NCBI RefSeq assembly: GCF_019977355.1
Contig: NZ_AP024655.1
Span: 3,782,001 to 3,846,000 of the forward strand
Direction: 5' to 3'
DNA: 64,000 nucleotides
Source of the DNA: Arthrobacter sp. NicSoilB8
GTDB lineage: Bacteria > Actinomycetota > Actinomycetes > Actinomycetales > Micrococcaceae
Notes under the pieces: generated by a model
Databases searched by the model: none
What the model was told of the DNA's origin: nothing
The model's input: the letters and a program-made list of their open reading frames with translations, nothing else
Program-made: the position numbers and the translations under genes
Shown: positions 59,719-64,000 of the stretch, piece after piece
Position numbering within the stretch: position 1 is the first letter of the stretch
Layout: each line of letters starts with the position of its first letter

Positions 59719-61370
59719 CCTCGATCCACCGGTCGGGTTGATGTTGTTGCGGCGTTTTAAACGGAGAATGCCTGCCGGATCGGGAAAAATGGGGTTTGTC
59801 TAGAACTCCGTTTGGCCAGTCCGAGAGGCATCTCGTAGATGCAACTTTTCCATAGATCCACGCACGTGTCAGCCACGTTCGATGATTCCAATCTCGTGTC
59901 GGCCTCGGGGCTGGTCCCGGCGATGGCACTGGCGGTGAAAACCTGCCTCGGCGAACTCGCTGATCAGTGGCTGACGCTGCCCGGGTACTTCGGCGCCAAC
60001 GCGGGCCTGAAAGTCACCGCGCTGGTCGCGGGCATGGTCGCCGGCGCCGATTCCATCGATGACATGGCCTTGCTGCGTCACGGTGGGATGAAGAAACTCT
60101 TCGCCGGCGCGTATGCCCCGTCGACCTTGGGATCGTTCCTGCGGGCGTTCACCTTCGGCCATGTCCGCCAGCTCGATGCCCTCGCGGCCCGGTGGCTGGT
60201 CAATGTCGCCGCGGTGGCCCCGATCGCCTCCGGTATCGATGATTACGCCTTGGTCGATATCGACGACACCATCAAGGAAGTCCACGGCTACCGGAAACAG
60301 GGCTCCGGATACGGCTACTCCGGGGTCCGGGGATTGAACGCGCTGATCGGGATCCTCTCGACCGCGACCGCGGCGCCGGTCATCATCGGCGCCCGGCTGC
60401 GCAAGGGAAGCGCCGGGTCCCCGCGCGGGGCAGGGAAGTTCATCGGTGACGTCCTGGCTACCGTGAAACGGCTGCGCGGCAGGGGGGCCACCGGGCTGGT
60501 GCTGCTGCGCGCCGACAGCGCGTTCTATGGCCACCCGGTCGTCACGGCCGCGCACCGCGCCGGCGCGAAAGTGTCCATTACCGCCCGGATGGACCCGGCC
60601 GTCAAACGCGCCATCGCCACCATTGATGAGGATGCCTGGACCACCATCCAGTACACCGACGCGGTCCGCGATGAAACCACCGGGGCCTGGATTTCCTCGG
60701 CAGAAGTCGCCGAGACTGCCTTCACCGCCTTCGTGGGCCGGAAGAAAGCCGAACGCGTCCACGGGCGCCTGGTCGTGCGGCGGATCCCTGAACTGAATGC
60801 CGAAGCAGGCACGGGGCAACAGACCCTGTTCGACACCCACCGCTTCCACGCCTTCTTCACCACCAGCGAACTGGACACGGTCACGGCAGATAAAACCCAC
60901 CGCCAACACGCCGTCATCGAGCAGGTCAACGCGGACCTCAAAGACAGCGCCCTCGCGCACCTGCCCTCGGGAAAGTTCACCGCCAACGCAGCCTGGCTAG
61001 TCCTGGCGAGCATCGCTTTCAACCTCTCGCGCGCCATCGGCACCCTCGCCGGCACCGACCTGGGCAAAGCACGCAGCGGCACAATCCGCCGAAAACTCAT
61101 CACCATCCCGGCCCGGATCTCGACCTCGGCACGGAAAATCGTCCTGCACCTGCCCGCGCACTGGCCCTGGGAAACCGGATGGTCACAGCTCTTCGAAGCG
61201 GCCTGCGGGCCGCCACGGGCCGCCGCCATCTGACCACCCAGCCAATCCGGCGCAACCAGGACCACGGAACACCACCGGCAGCAAGGCCGGCAACTCAGTC
61301 ACGCCCCCGGCCGAAACCCGGACCAAGATCAGGGCGACCCCGCCCAACAAACCCGACCGGTGGATCGAGG
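59719..61370 (+). mobile_element. Complete IS1380-family insertion sequence
   Basis: 1652 bp with perfect 21-bp terminal inverted repeats: CCTCGATCCACCGGTCGGGT at 59719-59739 and its complement at 61350-61370. It is flanked by the 5-bp target duplication CTAAG (59714-59718 and 61371-61375). It holds one intact transposase gene. The perfect ends and target duplication indicate a recent, probably active insertion, inserted right after the gcdH stop codon. Confidence 0.95.
59839..61233 (+). CDS. IS1380-family transposase
   Basis: 464 residues, full length. DDYALVDIDDTIKEVHGYRK carries the first acidic residues of the DDE (transposase_DDE_1) core, and LVLLRADSAFYGHPVVTAAH the second Asp; QHAVIEQVNADLKDSALAHL supplies the Glu (IEQxNADLK). 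SFLRAFTFGHVRQLDALAAR is the typical N-terminal helix region of the family. It is in the same orientation as gcdH. A remnant of a related copy is at 24518-24705 inside the genomic island. Confidence 0.94.
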   Translation: MQLFHRSTHVSATFDDSNLVSASGLVPAMALAVKTCLGELADQWLTLPGYFGANAGLKVTALVAGMVAGADSIDDMALLRHGGMKKLFAGAYAPSTLGSFLRAFTFGHVRQLDALAARWLVNVAAVAPIASGIDDYALVDIDDTIKEVHGYRKQGSGYGYSGVRGLNALIGILSTATAAPVIIGARLRKGSAGSPRGAGKFIGDVLATVKRLRGRGATGLVLLRADSAFYGHPVVTAAHRAGAKVSITARMDPAVKRAIATIDEDAWTTIQYTDAVRDETTGAWISSAEVAETAFTAFVGRKKAERVHGRLVVRRIPELNAEAGTGQQTLFDTHRFHAFFTTSELDTVTADKTHRQHAVIEQVNADLKDSALAHLPSGKFTANAAWLVLASIAFNLSRAIGTLAGTDLGKARSGTIRRKLITIPARISTSARKIVLHLPAHWPWETGWSQLFEAACGPPRAAAI

Positions 61371-61573
61371 CTAAGCCCGCGGGCCAGCGAAGGCGCTCCC
61401 GATCGCGCGATACGTATTAGGCCAGTGATACGAGTGGTGACTGCCACGTTTTCGGGTAGCCGGCACTCGTGTTCTCCCGGGGGCGCATTCGTAGAGTGGT
61501 GCCAGCGGACCGGACGAGGGCGCTCTGTCTGTCCGACGGATCGGAACAGGATGCCGGATTAGGGGGGGACATC

Positions 61574-62056
61574 ATGGGTCTCAATGCCAAGTCGGCCGCG
61601 TGGACGCTCCGGTTCTTTCCGGCACGTCAGGACACGGCCAGCGCGGGCGTGATCGATCAGGATATGTCCGGGGCTGGCCAGGGACCCCGCAGGTACCGTG
61701 CCCGCATCGCGACGGCACGCGTTCTGGACCGCAGCCGACTGCAAGAGAGCGCAGGAACCCCCCAGTCCTGGAGGTTCCACGACTTCGTCACTTCATTCCA
61801 GCTCATGCTTCCCCACCGGGTCGAAAAGATTCACCGGGCCTTGACGGCCGGGGACTGGGAAGACGCGCGCCTTGCCGCTCAAAGCCTCTCCTGGTCCGCG
61901 TCCAAGGCCGGTGCCTGCCAGCTCCAGCTCATGGCCGACCTCATTGATGCCGACCTCCAGTCCGGACGCAACGCCCGGGCACGCGACACGGCCGGCCTCC
62001 TCCAAGGCGCCGCCACGGAACTGGCAACCGCCCTCAAGCTGCTGACCGCCGACTAG
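61574..62056 (+). CDS. HPt-like domain protein without the phosphoacceptor His
   Basis: 160 residues from ATG at 61574, with AGGGGGG upstream. The N-terminal half is basic and variable. The C-terminal half (FVTSFQLMLPHRVEKIHRAL, DWEDARLAAQSLSWSASKAG, then ACQLQLMADLIDADLQSG) has the four-helix HPt pattern. The place of the phosphorylated histidine (A-H-x-LKG) reads AQSLSWSASKAGA, so the usual phosphotransfer site is absent. It may be a pseudo-HPt binding protein. It is a single gene just to the right of the IS1380 element. Confidence 0.7.
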   Translation: MGLNAKSAAWTLRFFPARQDTASAGVIDQDMSGAGQGPRRYRARIATARVLDRSRLQESAGTPQSWRFHDFVTSFQLMLPHRVEKIHRALTAGDWEDARLAAQSLSWSASKAGACQLQLMADLIDADLQSGRNARARDTAGLLQGAATELATALKLLTAD

Positions 62057-62126
62057 CCGGATCCGGCCATCCTTTGACGCTCCGTAGGACAGGTTGAAGG
62101 CGGTGTGACCGCTGGTCAGCGCCCGG

Positions 62127-63545
62127 CTACGAGGAGACCGAGGAGGCCCTGACGTCCCGGTCGGCGGCTGGCACGGCAGCAAGGTCAAGCCCCGGCGCGA
62201 GCGACTCCCGCCGCAGGGCCACGAGCCAGCACACCAGGAGGGCCACCGCGCAGAAGACCCCGGCGCTGGAGGCCATGATCCACAGCCCGGGCGTCTGGAT
62301 GTCGAGGTTTTCCGCGCCCAGGGCCGTGCCAATGGTTTTCGGGGAGAACAGGAACACCAGGATCGAGATGCCCAGTACGCCGCCCATGGTCCAGCGCAGC
62401 CCGGCGTAGCGGTGCGGGGTTTCCCGCAGGGTCCAGGCGAACGCCGGGAAGACGGCAGCGACCCACACCCAGTGGTGGGACCAGGAGACCGGGCTGATCA
62501 AGAGCATGGTCAGCGCCGTCGCCGACACGGCGACCACCCGGGCGCCCTGGTCGCTGGCGGTCTTGATGACTGCGGCGCCCAGGGCCACCACCGCCAGGCT
62601 CAGCACCAGCCACGGGACGGTGACGTGCGCCTCCGGGACGCCGAAGTGCAGCAGCGCGCCCTTGAGCGAGAGGTTGTCCACGTAGCCCGCTCCGCCCATC
62701 CGGGATGTGTCCGGCAGCATCTGGAGCCAGAACTGCAGGGATTCCACGGGACGCAGCAGCCAGCCGAGCACCACGGTGGCCGTGAACCCGGCCGCCATAT
62801 TGAGCAGTCCGCGCCAGTCCTTGCGGACCAGGAAGTAGAGCCCGAATACGAGGGGCGTCAGCTTGATGCCGGCGGCGACGCCCACCAGGAAGCCGGTGCC
62901 GGGGACGCCGCGGGTCCAGCGCGGGTTGCGGGCCAGCAGGTCCGCGGCGATCAGCCCCATCAGAAGGATGTTGATCTGGCCGAACGCCAGGGTCTCGCGC
63001 CACGGACCGAGGTTGAGCACCGCCAGGACCAGGGCTGCGGCGGCCCAGCAGTTGCCCGGAGACCGGAAAGCGGCCCGCCATGAGGTCTTGGCGTTCCAGT
63101 ACCGGACCGCGCGGACCGCGGTCAGGACCGCCACGACGGCCCCGGCGGCGTTGAACAGGGTCAACGCCGCCGTCTGGGGCAGCCGGGCGAGAAGGCCGAA
63201 GATGAGGGCGGCGAACGGCGGGTACGTGAACATCAGCTTCGGCCCGCCGGCCCAGTCCACGTTGCCCGCGTACAGGGCCGACGGCGCGGCGCCGGCGTCG
63301 TTGAGGATCTTGCCGCCGTACCAGTAGACGCTGAAGTCCAGGCCATGCTTGGCCCAGACGCCGAGCGACACCCAGATGACGTAGCCCACGGCGGCAACGG
63401 CCAGGATGACGGAGAAACGGAGCAACTGCAGGACCGGCGGTTGCGCGGTTTGGGATCGCGCGGCTGATTTCGGGGCGGCCAGTTTCGGGGCGGCCTGCTT
63501 GGGGCTCGGCTGGGCCGGGCTGTCGTCGGAATCGAGCACTGACAT
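62127..63545 (-). CDS. GT87-family (DUF2029) polyprenyl-phosphate mannosyltransferase-like membrane protein
   Basis: 472 residues from ATG at 63545. About ten membrane spans. After the first span comes LGVWAKHGLDFSVYWYGGKI, the DxxVYW-type catalytic-loop region of GT-C enzymes (Asp in GLDFSVYW). Further spans include FTYPPFAALIFGLLARLP, ILLMGLIAADLLARNPRWTR and GVAAGIKLTPLVFGLYFLVR. GT87 enzymes in actinobacteria transfer mannose or arabinose from polyprenyl-phosphate donors to cell-envelope glycans such as lipomannan. The N-terminal 35 residues are proline/lysine-rich and cytosolic. Exact acceptor unknown. Confidence 0.88.
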   Translation of the reverse strand: MSVLDSDDSPAQPSPKQAAPKLAAPKSAARSQTAQPPVLQLLRFSVILAVAAVGYVIWVSLGVWAKHGLDFSVYWYGGKILNDAGAAPSALYAGNVDWAGGPKLMFTYPPFAALIFGLLARLPQTAALTLFNAAGAVVAVLTAVRAVRYWNAKTSWRAAFRSPGNCWAAAALVLAVLNLGPWRETLAFGQINILLMGLIAADLLARNPRWTRGVPGTGFLVGVAAGIKLTPLVFGLYFLVRKDWRGLLNMAAGFTATVVLGWLLRPVESLQFWLQMLPDTSRMGGAGYVDNLSLKGALLHFGVPEAHVTVPWLVLSLAVVALGAAVIKTASDQGARVVAVSATALTMLLISPVSWSHHWVWVAAVFPAFAWTLRETPHRYAGLRWTMGGVLGISILVFLFSPKTIGTALGAENLDIQTPGLWIMASSAGVFCAVALLVCWLVALRRESLAPGLDLAAVPAADRDVRASSVSS

Positions 63546-63646
63546 GAATACCCCAATCGGGCTGCTGGTGTAGACGCTGGCCGTTTGGTCGGTTCCGTCC
63601 GGGCGGCGGAATCGCGCCCTCGCTGTCGGGTCAGTCTACAGAACAG

Positions 63647-64000
63647 CTACGCCGGAACCGGGACCGTGTCCGCCTTCCGGGCGTCCTTGCGGATGGTGGC
63701 GCTGATGACGGCTGCGATTGTGCACATGGCGGCGGCAGCAAACCAGGCGTAGGTGTACTGGCCGGTGGCGTCACGGACCGCTCCGGCCGCCAGGGCCGCG
63801 GCGGCCGCGCCGAGCTGGTGGGCCGCGAACACCCAGCCGAACACGACGCTCCCGTCGGCGCCGAACACCTGGCGGCAGATCGCGGCGGTCGGCGGCACCG
63901 TGGCCACCCAGTCCAGGCCGTAGATCACCACGAACACGATCATGCTGGGCTGGACCGTGGCGCTGAGCAGCAGCGGCAGGACCAGCAGCCCGATCCCGCG
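63647..64000 (-). CDS. MFS transporter, C-terminal part (5' end beyond window)
   Basis: The frame is open from the window edge to a TAG at 63647. It reads LLVLPLLLSATVQPSMIVFV, then IYGLDWVATVPPTAAICRQV, GADGSVVFGWVFAAHQLGAA and GQYTYAWFAAAAMCTIAAVI, the last three to four spans of a 12-span MFS carrier. The GSVVFGWVFAAHQLGAAxxA helix is typical for this group. Substrate unknown. The C-terminus is short and basic. Confidence 0.85.
   Translation of the reverse strand, partial: RGIGLLVLPLLLSATVQPSMIVFVVIYGLDWVATVPPTAAICRQVFGADGSVVFGWVFAAHQLGAAAAALAAGAVRDATGQYTYAWFAAAAMCTIAAVISATIRKDARKADTVPVPA

Overview
The window looks like a high-GC actinobacterial chromosome, most probably an Arthrobacter/Pseudarthrobacter-type Micrococcaceae. 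This rests on the dense GC-rich coding, GTG and TTG starts, and protein styles such as the WLRxGxxI surface repeats, a DeaD helicase with a DbpA-like domain, and GcdH. No database search was possible, so the genus is an inference.

The main structural result is an integrated element of about 49.9 kb. A 49-bp perfect direct repeat occurs at 4923-4971 and 54806-54854. The right copy is the 3' part of a complete tRNA-Met(CAT) gene. The left copy is an orphan tRNA 3' fragment, 94 bp from the stop codon of a tyrosine integrase. The tRNA 5' half lies in the right-hand chromosome, so the element fills 4.97-54.8 kb, and its empty site would join the left flank directly to the tRNA/deaD flank. The integrase has a frameshift, and no relaxase or FtsK/TraB translocase was recognised, so the element now looks fixed.

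Layout. (1) 1-4.9 kb, chromosome: partial NAD(P)-binding oxidoreductase, YidC-type insertase, DHFR-like relic, secreted repeat protein, TPR-like protein. (2) 5-10.7 kb, element backbone: integrase, TTG-start HTH/excisionase-like gene, two overlapping small HTH-type genes, an iteron array of six CTACC-type units, paired hairpins, and small membrane or zinc-ribbon proteins. (3) 10.7-21.5 kb, eroded accessory DNA: NTPase-TPR protein, stand-alone TnpB, XRE regulator with an operator at its start codon, a two-gene membrane operon, a HEPN-like gene with an in-frame stop, and an astacin protease with a propeller inserted in its catalytic domain. (4) 21.5-27.1 kb: three copies (one intact) of a helicase-associated-domain gene, alternating with a polymorphic-toxin-like gene and a secreted Het-C/phospholipase-C-like gene. 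(5) 27.2-35.9 kb, minus-strand block: tandem CBM21 protein, GMC oxidoreductase fused to DUF1080, altered M6-like protease, truncated haem-peroxidase-like protein, NHLP-like coiled-coil protein, large fascin/CarboxypepD/YfaP-like protein. (6) 36-41.4 kb: IS110, relics, one divergent membrane protein. (7) 41.4-53.8 kb, minus strand: three consecutive caspase-fold (CHAT, CHAT, C25-like) proteins translationally coupled behind an alpha/beta hydrolase, preceded by an EEP-family enzyme and an M6 protease. Upstream of these is a second group with tyrosinase, its small partner, a gluzincin-like protein lacking HExxH, and a beta-helical tail-fibre-like protein. (8) 54.8-64 kb, chromosome: tRNA-Met, tRNA-Thr, deaD, MOSC protein, gcdH, a complete IS1380-type element with TIRs and TSD, a degenerate HPt protein, a GT87 enzyme, partial MFS transporter.

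The part most likely to be undescribed is the pair of minus-strand blocks at 27.2-35.9 and 41.4-53.8 kb. Nearly every gene encodes a protease-fold, oxidase, hydrolase or carbohydrate/beta-rich binding protein, none begins with an obvious Sec signal peptide, several active sites are altered, and gene spacing is tight. The working hypothesis is a multi-component conflict or effector system carried as island cargo. Function is unproven.
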